Source of the DNA: Candidatus Gastranaerophilales bacterium
Lineage (GTDB): Bacteria; Cyanobacteriota; Vampirovibrionia; Gastranaerophilales; Gastranaerophilaceae
Assembly (NCBI GenBank): GCA_017560095.1
Contig: JAFYOU010000027.1
Location: 1-64,000, forward strand
Direction of reading: 5' to 3'
DNA: 64,000 nucleotides
The translations under genes and the position numbers were made by a program. Shown here in pieces: positions 25,560 to 35,162 of this stretch (positions within the stretch are counted from its first letter, which is position 1; the number at the start of each line of letters is the position of its first letter). Under the pieces are notes generated by a model, which saw nothing but the letters and a program-made list of their open reading frames with translations, did not search any database and was not told the origin of the DNA.

Positions 25560-26097
25560 ACGTGTTAAATACTTTATCTTCTTTAGATGATGTTGAATCT
25601 GGCGAATCAACTTTTGATTCATAAAACATTGACATTTGTGTTGGATTAATTTTTGGGTATTTATTTTTTACATCTTTTATTTGTTCATTTATTCTATATG
25701 CATTAATTTCACCTTGGGTTATTCTGCCATCATGATTTGTGTCAATTTGGGTAAAATTTGATAGCACTGTGTCCAGTAAACTTGACATAGAAGAACTACC
25801 ATTAGCACAAAGTTGAGATAGCTCATTGTAGGTCATCCCTTGTGTTTTTAATTTTGTGACATAATTATTTATATCTGAAACGTTAAGTTTTCCATCTCCA
25901 TCCATATCAATTTGGTTGAAATTGGTCATCATATAACTTCTGAAAGTTTGGTTAACCGTGTAGCGAATTGATTCGTTTTCGGGATTTAATATGCTTTCCA
26001 TAGTTAAGCTATCTTTGCCATTTAATAGCAAGAGATAGTTTGAATTAAGTCCAGAAATTGCGCCTGTAAATAAACTAGTTCCCAGTAAATTTGCCAT
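25558..26097 (-). CDS. EF-hand calcium-binding protein
   Basis: A 179-residue protein with two canonical EF-hand loops: D-M-D-G-D-G-K-L-N-V-S-D (about residues 64-75) and D-T-N-H-D-G-R-I-T-Q-G-E (about 118-129), each with the expected Asp/Asn/Glu ligands. Flanking helices are present, so a calcium-binding pair is likely. The N-terminal 30 residues (containing S-L-F-T-G-A-I-S-G-L-N) are mildly hydrophobic but lack a basic n-region and cleavage site. The strong AGAGG ribosome site supports the start. The role is unknown; possibly a calcium sensor or structural component. Confidence 0.85.
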   Translation of the reverse strand: MANLLGTSLFTGAISGLNSNYLLLLNGKDSLTMESILNPENESIRYTVNQTFRSYMMTNFNQIDMDGDGKLNVSDINNYVTKLKTQGMTYNELSQLCANGSSSMSSLLDTVLSNFTQIDTNHDGRITQGEINAYRINEQIKDVKNKYPKINPTQMSMFYESKVDSPDSTSSKEDKVFNT

Positions 26098-26222
26098 AAT
26101 GTAATACCTCTTTTATGTATTTTACCAGTAGTTTAATAATTTTTTTAAAAAAGTAAAACCAATATATGTATGAAAAAATATTAAATACTAGCTTTCAGGA
26201 TAATATTTGTTAAAATTTTTTT

Positions 26223-28088
26223 ATGGATTTTTTGAAAAAAAATTATGTATTAATATTGATTATTTTTCTTGGCTTTTTTTTAAGATTTAATATTGATATA
26301 TTTGCCGAAGGTTATATATTTGATGAATTAGCAATTGTTAGTTTAGCTAAAAGCAATAATTTTTTTAATTTGTTAAACAACATAGCAAATTTAGATTACC
26401 ATGCTCCTTTTTATTATCTTTTGATACGTCCTTTTGTTAATTTAGATAATGAGTGGATTTATTTAAGAATATTGAATCTTTTAATTTCTGTTTTTAATAT
26501 TTTTGTTTTTTATAGAATTGGTCTTCTTTTGAAAGATAAAAAATTGGGGTATGCGCTTGCAGCTTTGTTAGCTGTGAATCATATGCATATTTCAGTTGTT
26601 AGTTTTGTAAAATTTTATTGTCTTTGTTTTTTAATTTTGTCTTTAATTCTTTTATATTTTATTAAAGTTTTAATAAAAGAAAAAGGATATATTAAACTCG
26701 CCATTTTAAATGCTTTATTTTGTTTGAGCAATACTTTTGGCTTTGTTTTTGTTGGGATTGAATGTTTTATAATATTTTTATTAAAAAAAAGAAGAATTGA
26801 TACTAATTCTTTAAAATTATTTTTAATTTCTTTTTTGGGGTTTGTTTTATATTTACCAATTTTATTTATTCAATCAAAATATGCCCTGTCAAATATAATT
26901 AGTCCCCACGGGGCTTATCCTTCTTTTTCGTTGTTTTCGCTTTATGGAATATTTAATGATTATGTTTCTCCTTTATTGAATTTTAGTGCACCTCTTGAAA
27001 CAATTGAAGCTAACTCTCTTATCTTAAAAGTTGCTAAAGATTTTATAAAATATCAAACAATTGATTGGTTATCATTAATTCCTTTTGTTTTCCTATCTTT
27101 TATACCTGTTGTGCTTTCAATAATATTGTGTTTAAAAACAGCAAAAAATCGTATTTTAAAACCTGTTTTTTGTGTTGCTTTGTCATATTTAATATTTTTT
27201 TCAATTCTTGTTTGTATTGAAATATCTGGTTCAATTTCGCTTTATGTTTTTCCTTTTGGAATTTTATTTATTTTTCTTGTGGGGTGCGGAATTGATCTTA
27301 TTCGAAGCAACAAAGTAAGAGTTTTTGTTTTATCGTATTTTGTAATTGCTCAGCTCGTTATTCCAAATGTTTATCCTTTATCAAACAGAAGTCCTGAAAA
27401 AATAAAGCTTTTTGATTGTCCAATCAAATATATTAAAAATATTGACGATAAAACTCCTGTAATAGTAACGGTTGGTGGAAGATTTTTAAAGGAATATTTT
27501 AATAATAAGAATCTGTATCATTTTGATAATGAGCAAATGGGAGCTAGTCATGATAAGAAATTTATTAGATTAATTTATGGAAATGAAGTTGTAAATAAGG
27601 CAAATAAAAAAAATATTGATAAAGTTTTTGCAAAAGTAATTCTAAATAATCTAAAAAAAACAGAATTTAAAAATTATGTTAATGCAAATATATTTTCAAA
27701 AATTAAAAAAGGCGAAAAAATGATTTTTATTATGAACTCTGATGAAAATTCTTTTATTGCAAATGAAAAATATATTATCGATAAGTTATCTAGAAATGAT
27801 TATAATTATCATCTTACCGATTCACGATTTTTTTCTTTATTAAAGGAAGAAAATGAAAACTTGTTTTCAATTATGACGATGGAAGATATTATCATGAGCT
27901 ATTCATATCAATATTTAATCGAGTTAATAGATGACAATTTCAAAATTATTAATGTGCAACAATATAGTCCTTTTGTATTTAATAAATGGAAAATGGTATA
28001 TGAAAATGAAAATTTTAATAAAAATACAATGTGGCTTGCTAAAAATGTTGTTAATGGCTGGATATTTGTAACATATGAAAAAATATAG
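26223..28088 (+). CDS. GT-C type membrane glycosyltransferase-like protein
   Basis: A 621-residue polytopic membrane protein with roughly ten hydrophobic segments in residues 1-390, then a soluble C-terminal region of about 230 residues. The first extracytoplasmic loop has the acidic pair F-D-E-L-A (about residue 42), then D-Y-H-A-P-F-Y-Y-L-L-I-R. This is the arrangement of GT39/ArnT-like transferases that use polyprenyl-phosphate sugars. A second large membrane protein of this general type lies at 58575-60152. The acceptor is unknown: glycan, lipid A or protein are all possible. Confidence 0.65.
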   Translation: MDFLKKNYVLILIIFLGFFLRFNIDIFAEGYIFDELAIVSLAKSNNFFNLLNNIANLDYHAPFYYLLIRPFVNLDNEWIYLRILNLLISVFNIFVFYRIGLLLKDKKLGYALAALLAVNHMHISVVSFVKFYCLCFLILSLILLYFIKVLIKEKGYIKLAILNALFCLSNTFGFVFVGIECFIIFLLKKRRIDTNSLKLFLISFLGFVLYLPILFIQSKYALSNIISPHGAYPSFSLFSLYGIFNDYVSPLLNFSAPLETIEANSLILKVAKDFIKYQTIDWLSLIPFVFLSFIPVVLSIILCLKTAKNRILKPVFCVALSYLIFFSILVCIEISGSISLYVFPFGILFIFLVGCGIDLIRSNKVRVFVLSYFVIAQLVIPNVYPLSNRSPEKIKLFDCPIKYIKNIDDKTPVIVTVGGRFLKEYFNNKNLYHFDNEQMGASHDKKFIRLIYGNEVVNKANKKNIDKVFAKVILNNLKKTEFKNYVNANIFSKIKKGEKMIFIMNSDENSFIANEKYIIDKLSRNDYNYHLTDSRFFSLLKEENENLFSIMTMEDIIMSYSYQYLIELIDDNFKIINVQQYSPFVFNKWKMVYENENFNKNTMWLAKNVVNGWIFVTYEKI

Positions 28089-28169
28089 CGTTAAAATTCT
28101 TGCTTTAGGCTATGTTTATGTGAAAATTAGAATATAATAATGGATACTATTTAAATAAGGAAAGAAAAT

Positions 28170-30257
28170 ATGCCAAGAAAAACTCCATTGGAAAAAATTC
28201 GCAATATTGGTATTGCAGCGCACATTGACGCTGGTAAAACAACTACCACAGAGCGTATTTTGTTCTATACAGGAAAAACTCACAAAATCGGTGAAACACA
28301 CGAAGGTGCTGCTGTAACTGACTTTATGGAACAAGAAAGAGAAAGAGGTATTACAATCCAATCAGCAGCTGTTACTGCTTCTTGGAAAAATCACCAAATC
28401 AATATCATCGATACTCCTGGCCACGTTGACTTCACAATCGAAGTTGAACGTTCATTGCGTGTATTAGATGGCGTTGTTGCCGTTTTCTGTGCGGTTGGTG
28501 GTGTTCAATCTCAATCTGAAACAGTTTGGAGACAAGCTAATAGATACGAAGTACCTCGTATGGTATTTGTTAACAAAATGGATAGAACTGGTGCAGATTT
28601 CTACCGTGTAGTTGATCAATTAAGAAATAGATTAAATGCAAATGCTATTCCAATTCAACTTCCAATCGGAGCTGAAGACAATTTCAAAGGTATCGTTGAT
28701 TTGTTTGAAATGAAAGCTCATATCTATACAAATGATCTTGGTACAGATATTCAAGTTACTGATATTCCAGCTGATTTAGTTGAAAAAGCTCAACAATATA
28801 GAGATGAAATGGTTGAAGCTATTGCTGGTGAAGACGATGAATTAATGGAAAAATTCTTCGAAGATCCATCAACAATTACAGTTGAAGAATTGAGAAAAGG
28901 CTTAAGAAAAGCAGTTTGTGATAATAAAATCGTTCCTGTTAACTGTGGTACAGCATTCAAAAACAAAGGTGTTCAATTATTATTAGACAACGTTGTTTGG
29001 TATATGCCTTCTCCAGTTGATGTAAAAGCTATTGAAGGTGAACTAGAAGATGGATCAAAAACAGAAAGACATTCTTCTGATGATGAACCATTCTCAGCTT
29101 TAGCGTTCAAAGTTATGACAGACCCATTTGTTGGTCGTTTAACATTTATGAGAATATACTCTGGTTCAATCGCTTCTGGTTCTTATGTATTAAATGCTAC
29201 AAACGGCAAAAAAGAAAGAATTTCTCGTTTAGTTCGTATGTATGCTGATCAACGTATTGAAGAAAATGAAATTTTCGCTGGTGACATTTGTGCAGCAGTA
29301 GGTTTAAAAGACACAACAACAGGTGATACACTTTGTGATGAAAAAGCTCCAATCATCCTTGAAAAAATGAGCTTCCCGGAACCAGTTATCTCTGTTGCTA
29401 TTGAACCAAAAACAAAAGCTGACCAAGATAAAATGGGTATCGCTCTTCAAAAACTTGCTGAAGAAGATCCATCTTTCAGAGTTAAATCTGACGCTGAAAC
29501 TGGTCAAACAATCATTTCTGGTATGGGTGAATTACACTTAGATATTATTGTTGACCGTATGCTTAGAGAATTCAAAGTTGAAGCTAATATTGGTAAACCA
29601 CAAGTAGCTTACCGTGAAACTATCCGTGGTAATGCTGATCAAGATTCTAAATTCATCCGTCAATCAGGTGGTAAAGGTCAATACGGTCACGTTAAAATTA
29701 AAATCAGCCCAGCTGGTGAAAACGAAGGTTTTGTATTTGAAAACAAAATCGTTGGTGGTGCTATTCCTAAAGAATATATCGAACCAGCTAGACGTGGTAT
29801 GGAAGAAGCTCTTGAAGGCGGTATCTTGGCTGGATATCCAATGATTGACGTTAAAGTTGAACTTTACGATGGCTCATTCCACGAAGTTGACTCTTCTGAA
29901 ATGGCATTTAAAATCGCTGGTTCTATGGCAATTAAAGAAGGTACCAAAAAAGCTCAACCATGCATTCTTGAGCCAATGATGAAAGTTGAAATTGAAATTC
30001 CAGATGAATTTACTGGTACTATTATCGGCGATATTTCAAGACGTCGTGGTAGAGTTGAAGGCCAAGAACCTGTTGGTAACACTGGCAACGTTATTGTTCG
30101 TGGTATCGTACCTCTTGCTAACATGTTTGGCTACGCTACAGACCTACGTTCAAATACTCAAGGACGTGGAACATTCTCTATGGAATTTAAATGCTACGAA
30201 CAAGTTCCAGCAAATATTGAAAAAGAAATCATTTCAAAAGCTGGTTCGCAAGAGTAG
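28170..30257 (+). CDS. fusA: Elongation factor G
   Basis: A 695-residue translocase GTPase. G1 is [14 protein letters not shown]2 lies around [11 protein letters not shown]3 is D-T-P-G-H-V-D-F; G4 is N-K-M-D-R. Domains II-V are complete (for example [10 protein letters not shown] and S-R-R-R-G-R-V-E-G). Codon choice is visibly different from neighbouring genes (more C-ending codons such as AAC and TTC), as expected for a highly expressed gene. A good AAGGAAAG ribosome site is present. rpsL, rpsG and tuf are not adjacent, so the str operon is broken up. Confidence 0.98.
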   Translation: MPRKTPLEKIRNIGIAAHIDAGKTTTTERILFYTGKTHKIGETHEGAAVTDFMEQERERGITIQSAAVTASWKNHQINIIDTPGHVDFTIEVERSLRVLDGVVAVFCAVGGVQSQSETVWRQANRYEVPRMVFVNKMDRTGADFYRVVDQLRNRLNANAIPIQLPIGAEDNFKGIVDLFEMKAHIYTNDLGTDIQVTDIPADLVEKAQQYRDEMVEAIAGEDDELMEKFFEDPSTITVEELRKGLRKAVCDNKIVPVNCGTAFKNKGVQLLLDNVVWYMPSPVDVKAIEGELEDGSKTERHSSDDEPFSALAFKVMTDPFVGRLTFMRIYSGSIASGSYVLNATNGKKERISRLVRMYADQRIEENEIFAGDICAAVGLKDTTTGDTLCDEKAPIILEKMSFPEPVISVAIEPKTKADQDKMGIALQKLAEEDPSFRVKSDAETGQTIISGMGELHLDIIVDRMLREFKVEANIGKPQVAYRETIRGNADQDSKFIRQSGGKGQYGHVKIKISPAGENEGFVFENKIVGGAIPKEYIEPARRGMEEALEGGILAGYPMIDVKVELYDGSFHEVDSSEMAFKIAGSMAIKEGTKKAQPCILEPMMKVEIEIPDEFTGTIIGDISRRRGRVEGQEPVGNTGNVIVRGIVPLANMFGYATDLRSNTQGRGTFSMEFKCYEQVPANIEKEIISKAGSQE

Positions 30258-30275
30258 TTGTTAATATAAATATTT

Positions 30276-30307
30276 AAAAAGCCGATACGTAAGTTTCGGC
30301 TTTTTTT
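30276..30307 (+). terminator. Intrinsic terminator of fusA
   Basis: AAAAAGCCGA/TCGGCTTTTT stem around a 10-nt loop with a seven-T tail, 18 nt after the fusA stop. Confidence 0.88.
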
Positions 30308-30330
30308 GTATTAATTTATAGATTATTTTA

Positions 30331-30363
30331 TAAAAAATCGCAACAGAATTGACTGTCGCGATT
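30331..30363 (-). terminator. Intrinsic terminator of the small secreted-protein gene
   Basis: An interrupted stem AATCGC-A-ACAG/CTGT-C-GCGATT with a 6-nt loop. The A run at 30332-30337 gives a U tail in the minus direction, 17 nt beyond the stop of the gene at 30380. Confidence 0.7.
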
Positions 30364-30379
30364 GTTTTATCAGATAAAA

Positions 30380-30664
30380 TTATATTCTATTGTGCCAAAC
30401 GCCGCCATCACGGTCAATTAAAGCGTCATAGAATGACCATAGTCTAAAAATGCCTGTTAAGCCTAAAACAGCATGAGTAACATTTTTTTCTGTTGATTGT
30501 TCATTAATTGCTTGTCCAATACCAGGCCATACTAATAATGAGCAAACCGCTGCACCAACACTTCTTCCGGAGATTTTGCCATCTCTGCCATGTGTTCCAG
30601 CCATTGCAGGAACTGATAATGAAAGAATGGCTAAAAGTGCAAAAAGTGTGAATAATTTTTTCAT
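30380..30664 (-). CDS. Small exported membrane protein (TM2-like)
   Basis: A 94-residue protein with a clear Sec signal peptide (M-K-K-L-F-T-L-F-A-L-L-A-I-L... cleavage predicted after A-M-A, about residue 22). The mature part has two hydrophobic segments: S-V-G-A-A-V-C-S-L-L-V-W-P-G-I-G-Q and A-V-L-G-L-T-G-I-F-R-L-W-S-F-Y-D-A-L. The P-G-x-G-Q turn and W-x-x-x-D-A-L ending resemble TM2-domain or similar small inner-membrane proteins. Monocistronic, with its own terminator. Function unknown. Confidence 0.7.
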   Translation of the reverse strand: MKKLFTLFALLAILSLSVPAMAGTHGRDGKISGRSVGAAVCSLLVWPGIGQAINEQSTEKNVTHAVLGLTGIFRLWSFYDALIDRDGGVWHNRI

Positions 30665-30694
30665 TTTTCCTCGCTTTCTTAATTCTTGTTTTGA

Positions 30695-32185
30695 TTACGA
30701 TATCAAATAATTAATTAACGTTCTAATCATAACACCAGTTGGGCCTCCAAGTGTTTCTTTGTTTGATTTTTCGGGTGCTGCGGTGCCGGCAATATCTAAA
30801 TGAAGCCAAGAATTTGACTTTGTAAAGTTGGATAAAAACCAAGCTGCAGTTGATGTTCCTGCGTTTCTGCCACCTGTATTTTTCATGTCTGCAATTTCTG
30901 ATTTTAAATTATCTTTCATTTCTTCTAATATTGGCATTTGCCAAGTGTTTTCACAACTTAATTTGGAAATTTCGATAAATTTATCAATTTGCTTTTGATT
31001 ATTCCCCATAACTCCTGTTATATTATGCCCTAATGAGACAATAACAGCACCTGTAAGGGTTGCAATGTCGATAACTTCGTCAACTTCCAAAGTGTCAGCA
31101 TAGCATAGCGCATCTGCTAAAGTTATTCTGCCTTCTGCATCGGTGTTATCAACTTCTATTGTTTTCCCGTTTTTTGCAACTAACACGTCGCCTTGTTTAT
31201 AAGCTTTTCCAGATGGCATATTTTCACACAAAGCACTAATTACATGCAATTCAATTTCGGGTTGAATTTTTGCAATTGCCTGAATAACGCCCAAGACGCT
31301 TGCAGTGCCAGACATATCAGTTTTCATTGTTAACATAGATGTGGCGGGTTTAATATCCAAACCACCGGAATCAAATGTTATTCCCTTACCTATTAATGCT
31401 ATTTTTTTTCTTATTTTTCCATTTTTTGGCCTATAGGTTAAATGAATAAATTTTGGTTCGTTTGTACTTCCCTGTCCAACAGCTAAAAATGCATTCATGC
31501 CTTGTTCTTGGATTTGTGATAAATTGAATATTTTTGCTTCAAGCTTGTGTTCTTTTGCAATTTCTTGCGCAAGGCATGCTATATATTCGGGTGTTACAAT
31601 TTGTGCTGATTCATTGATTAAATCTTTTGCAAATTTCATTGCAAAAGAAGTATATGCACCAACTTGGGCGCCATATTCAATTTCAGATGTTATTTCATTA
31701 TCAATTAAAACAATTGACTCAATTGTTTCTTTTTTGTCGCTTAAATATTTGTTGAATTCATATAAGCCAATTCTTGCTGATGTAAAAATTATTCTAGCTG
31801 CTTCGCTTTTTGAAAAATCCGAAAATTCACAACTGCATTTGTTTTTGTTTTCAATTAATTCAAACCCTAATGATTTTGCGCCAACTATGTTTTTAGTACA
31901 GCGCGCTGCACTTGCAACCACTTGTGAAAATTTTTGTCTTGTTAAACACTCTTTTTTACCTAATCCCGCAACGATAACTTTTTTAGATTTGTTTATTGAA
32001 TATTTAAAAGTTTCGCATAACGACCCTTTGATGGTTTTAAATTCAAATATTTGTTTTGCTAATTCTCCATTTGAGAGTTCATTTAAATATTCGAAGAGCT
32101 CGCTTGATGTTTTTTGGTTTTCATATATAAAAGTTATAATAATATCAGATGTATTTTCTTTAATATTTTTAGTTAAAAATCTCAT
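30695..32185 (-). CDS. pepA: Leucyl aminopeptidase (M17)
   Basis: A 496-residue dinuclear-metal aminopeptidase. The catalytic C-terminal domain shows G-K-G-I-T-F-D-S-G-G-L-D-I-K, M-K-T-D-M-S-G-T-A and the M17 signature N-T-D-A-E-G-R-I-T-L-A-D-A-L, holding metal ligands and the catalytic Lys/Arg. The N-terminal macro-like domain is present. It begins 1 nt after the trmFO stop with a ribosome site (GAGGATT) inside the end of trmFO. Roles include peptide turnover, with DNA-binding side roles known in E. coli only. Confidence 0.95.
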   Translation of the reverse strand: MRFLTKNIKENTSDIIITFIYENQKTSSELFEYLNELSNGELAKQIFEFKTIKGSLCETFKYSINKSKKVIVAGLGKKECLTRQKFSQVVASAARCTKNIVGAKSLGFELIENKNKCSCEFSDFSKSEAARIIFTSARIGLYEFNKYLSDKKETIESIVLIDNEITSEIEYGAQVGAYTSFAMKFAKDLINESAQIVTPEYIACLAQEIAKEHKLEAKIFNLSQIQEQGMNAFLAVGQGSTNEPKFIHLTYRPKNGKIRKKIALIGKGITFDSGGLDIKPATSMLTMKTDMSGTASVLGVIQAIAKIQPEIELHVISALCENMPSGKAYKQGDVLVAKNGKTIEVDNTDAEGRITLADALCYADTLEVDEVIDIATLTGAVIVSLGHNITGVMGNNQKQIDKFIEISKLSCENTWQMPILEEMKDNLKSEIADMKNTGGRNAGTSTAAWFLSNFTKSNSWLHLDIAGTAAPEKSNKETLGGPTGVMIRTLINYLIS

Positions 32186-32186
32186 T

Positions 32187-33521
32187 TTAATCCTCTATTA
32201 ATCTTTTAATTTTCACTATTTCTTCTAGGGCTCTATTTGAGCGCAGTTGGTTTTTTAAATTTTTATCTTTTTTTAATTTCTTTTTATCACCCTCAACTTC
32301 TTTTATAATCCCCCAATTAGAGTTAATTGGCTGAAGCTTTTTATGTCCTTGATATGTTATATAATCAATTAAGGCTCCCAGCATTGTTTGATTGTCGAGT
32401 TCTATTAAGGATTTGTTTTGGATATATCTATCCAAATTAATTGCGGCAAATAAACCAGTAGAAATGCTTTCGCAATAACCTTCAACTCCAGTTAATTGTC
32501 CTGCAAAAAATATGTTTTCATATTTTTTGGTTTGAAGGGTCTTTTTTAATATTTCAGGTGAATTGATGAACGTGTTTGCATGCATTACCCCGTATCTTAC
32601 TATTGAAGCGTTTTCCAATCCTGGTATAGATTGAATCAAGCGTTTTTGCTCACCCCATTTTAAGTTTGTTTGAAAGCCAACTAAATTATATAAATTTGCT
32701 AGTTTATCATCTTGTCTAAGTTGAACTACAGCATAAAACTGGTTTTTTTTGAATTCCGTAGGAATTCTTTTGTCAAACAAGCCTACAGGTTTCATTGGGC
32801 CAAAACGTAGAGTATCTATACCTCTTGACGCCATTACTTCGATTGGCATACATCCTTCAAAATACCCAGCTTCAAAATCGTGTAATGGTGCACGTTGTGC
32901 TGTTGTTAGGATTTTGTAAAACTTTTCGTATTCATCTTTATTCATTGGACAGTTTATAAAATCCGCGCTTCCTTTATCCCATCTTGATGCCCAAAAAGCT
33001 TTATTGAAGTCGATTGAGTCTTTTTCGACAATTGGCGCTATTGCATCAAAGAAATGAAAATTTTCTTTGCCAAATTCTTCTTTCACATTATTTGCAAGTT
33101 CAGATGCGCTTAAAGGGCCTGTAGCAATGATGGTTGGAATGTTAGAATCTATTTTTTCGTATTTCTCATTGATTTGGTTAATGTTTTCGTATGAATCTAT
33201 TATTTTTTTAACTTCTTCGCAAAAGCCAAATCTATCAATAGAAAGAGAATTTCCGGATGGCACTGAACATTTTTTTGCTATTTTAAAGAGAGTTGAACCC
33301 AGAGTAATTGCTTCCTCTTTTAAAAGACCTGAAGCTGATAATAAATCCAATGAACCTAAACTATTTGAACATACCAATTCTGCCGGATATACTGTTGTGT
33401 GAGCGCCTGTAGTGTATTTTGGGCGCATTTCAATTAAATCTACTTGATATCCTTTTTGGGCTAAATAAATAGCTGCCTCTGATCCAGCTAGACCTGCTCC
33501 TACAACTCTTACCTTTTGCAT
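32187..33521 (-). CDS. trmFO: Folate-dependent tRNA (uracil-54-C5)-methyltransferase TrmFO
   Basis: A 444-residue flavoprotein that methylates U54 of tRNA using methylene-THF. The N-terminal FAD site is V-V-G-A-G-L-A-G-S-E-A-A; the family motif is L-V-C-S-N-S-L-G-S with the redox-relevant Cys. Also visible are A-P-L-H-D-F-E-A-G-Y-F-E-G-C-M-P-I-E-V-M-A-S-R-G and F-A-G-Q-L-T-G-V-E-G-Y. The second of two adjacent ATGs (33521) is preferred because AAGG lies 4 nt before it. First gene of a trmFO-pepA unit. Confidence 0.96.
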   Translation of the reverse strand: MQKVRVVGAGLAGSEAAIYLAQKGYQVDLIEMRPKYTTGAHTTVYPAELVCSNSLGSLDLLSASGLLKEEAITLGSTLFKIAKKCSVPSGNSLSIDRFGFCEEVKKIIDSYENINQINEKYEKIDSNIPTIIATGPLSASELANNVKEEFGKENFHFFDAIAPIVEKDSIDFNKAFWASRWDKGSADFINCPMNKDEYEKFYKILTTAQRAPLHDFEAGYFEGCMPIEVMASRGIDTLRFGPMKPVGLFDKRIPTEFKKNQFYAVVQLRQDDKLANLYNLVGFQTNLKWGEQKRLIQSIPGLENASIVRYGVMHANTFINSPEILKKTLQTKKYENIFFAGQLTGVEGYCESISTGLFAAINLDRYIQNKSLIELDNQTMLGALIDYITYQGHKKLQPINSNWGIIKEVEGDKKKLKKDKNLKNQLRSNRALEEIVKIKRLIED

Positions 33522-33636
33522 CATACCTTAATTATACAACTAAAACTTATAAAAAAATTATTTAATAAAATTTAATAAAGATTAAAGTTTTTGAAAAATG
33601 TGCCGTTATAGTTATATATAGGTATATGGTGCAATT

Positions 33637-33777
33637 ATGTTTAAGGTAAATAAAGTTAAAAATTTTTTAAATAGCAATGATTTAATTTTGAAAGGCATGT
33701 TAAAAAGAAGAAAACTCGTCTTGGCAGCTATTGCACATGTTAATAATACAAAACAGACATTAAGGGTTATCAAATAA
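33637..33777 (+). CDS. Candidate 46-aa basic small protein
   Basis: ATG 33637 opens a 46-residue frame rich in Lys/Arg/Asn (starts M-F-K-V-N-K-V-K-N-F-L, contains L-K-R-R-K-L-V-L-A-A-I-A-H-V). A promoter-like pair lies just upstream: TTGAAA (33591-33596) and TATATA (33613-33618), 16 bp apart. This gives a very short 5' leader and no obvious Shine-Dalgarno. The stop abuts the stop of the convergent gene with no gap. Plausible but unproven; no family recognised. Confidence 0.4.
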   Translation: MFKVNKVKNFLNSNDLILKGMLKRRKLVLAAIAHVNNTKQTLRVIK

Positions 33778-34230
33778 TTAGTCTAGAATTTTCTCGGATT
33801 CTGATTCGTTGTTAAATTTAGATGAAAAATTTTCCATAAATTTTATGAAACCATTATTTTGTGTTTTATTTTGTTCTGTTTGCGAAATTGCAGGCTGATT
33901 TATAATGATTAATACTTCGTCTTTTGCAGCCATTTTCAAGTTATTTCTTGCAATAGATTCAACTTTATTCATAGAATTAAAGTTTTGTATTTCGTTTTTT
34001 AAATAAGTATTTCTGTTAACTGCTTGAGCATGTAAATTTTGAGCTTTAATAATTTTAGTTTGATATGAAACAATCTTAGCTAAATTTAATAAAGCACTTC
34101 TTCCGATTTGTATAACACAAAGAAGTAAAACAATAGTCAAAAAAGAATGATAAAAACGAATTTTTCTTATTTTTTTCTTTTGTTGTTTTTGAACTCTTGT
34201 TTTTAAATTCGTATAACTCGTATTCGCCAT
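33778..34230 (-). CDS. FtsB/DivIC-family septum formation protein
   Basis: A 150-residue bitopic membrane protein. A basic cytoplasmic N-terminus (1-27) leads to one TM helix (about 28-48), then a coiled coil and the FtsB/DivIC pattern: T-Y-L-K-N-E-I-Q-N-F, V-E-S-I-A-R-N-N-L-K-M-A-A-K-D-E-V-L-I-I. These proteins bridge FtsL and FtsQ in the divisome. The polar C-terminal tail (115-150) is an extension beyond the usual family length of about 100. It is not located in a division gene cluster. Confidence 0.8.
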   Translation of the reverse strand: MANTSYTNLKTRVQKQQKKKIRKIRFYHSFLTIVLLLCVIQIGRSALLNLAKIVSYQTKIIKAQNLHAQAVNRNTYLKNEIQNFNSMNKVESIARNNLKMAAKDEVLIIINQPAISQTEQNKTQNNGFIKFMENFSSKFNNESESEKILD

Positions 34231-34303
34231 ATGTTAATTTTATCTTAAAAAAATCAATAAATGATTACAATGAAGTAAAAATGTAAAAATAGTTAACAAG
34301 CCG

Positions 34304-35056
34304 CTAGTCATTTATGTTTAAAAGTTTTTTAAGTCTTTTTTTCATAATTGTATTTTCATTTTCAAGCCGAGCTAACTCTCTTTGCAATCTTTCAATATGT
34401 CCTGCTTCTTCCTCTGGGTTTTGTAATTTAACGGAAGCAAAACCAATATTTAAAGGAAGGCGTTTTTTTGCTTCATCTTTTAATAACAATAAGCTATCTA
34501 ATCCTTTGTCGGTAATAAAGCCAAGTTTAATTAAAATACTTGCCATTTTAATATGGCGTCCTTCATCATTTAATTCTTTTTGATAGCGTATAGCTTGCTC
34601 TAATTGTATTGTGGAAATTTTATTTATTCTTTTTAGAAATTCGCCTGTTTTTAATTTACCTGCAATAAACATAGCAACAGAAACCGTCTTGCTAGTACCA
34701 TAATCAGGGATTGATAAAAATTCTAATTCATATAATCTACAAAAAATTCGTGCACTATCTGCCAGAGTCCAATTATTTTTAATAGTGATTTCAAATATGT
34801 CGTTATCGTCAATTAAATCTTGCAAGAATACATAATAACCACCTGAAAGTGCCATGGATTTTTCTTGCAGTTCCTGTTTGCCTTTAAAAGTTACTTTTGG
34901 ACGCATATATTGAAAAAGAGAATCAATATCAGCTAGCTCGTTAAATTCTTCTAGTTTTTTGTTTAAATCATCAAAAATTTCTTTTGTAATTACTTGTTTG
35001 ACCCATATAGGTAGACTTTTGATGTTTTGAATGTATAAATCCGAAATTTTTTGCAT
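34304..35056 (-). CDS. Uncharacterised protein with GspE-N/MshEN-like helical region
   Basis: A 250-residue soluble protein, not recognised. The central part (about 128-200) reads A-G-K-L-K-T-G-E-F-L-K-R...I-Q-L-E-Q-A-I-R-Y-Q-K-E...M-A-S-I-L-I-K-L-G-F-I-T-D-K-G-L. This two-helix pattern resembles GspE N-terminal/MshEN modules, some of which bind cyclic di-GMP. The last 35 residues form a coiled coil (H-I-E-R-L-Q-R-E-L-A-R-L-E-N-E). It diverges from a flagellar chaperone-like cluster, which makes a surface-motility link possible but unproven. Confidence 0.55.
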   Translation of the reverse strand: MQKISDLYIQNIKSLPIWVKQVITKEIFDDLNKKLEEFNELADIDSLFQYMRPKVTFKGKQELQEKSMALSGGYYVFLQDLIDDNDIFEITIKNNWTLADSARIFCRLYELEFLSIPDYGTSKTVSVAMFIAGKLKTGEFLKRINKISTIQLEQAIRYQKELNDEGRHIKMASILIKLGFITDKGLDSLLLLKDEAKKRLPLNIGFASVKLQNPEEEAGHIERLQRELARLENENTIMKKRLKKLLNIND

Positions 35057-35162
35057 AATATAATCTCCAAGATTATTATATACAAATGTATTTAAAGTAT
35101 AAATACATTATTTGATTTATTAACCATAAAAGCAAATGCGATATAATTGTACTGAGGTAAAA

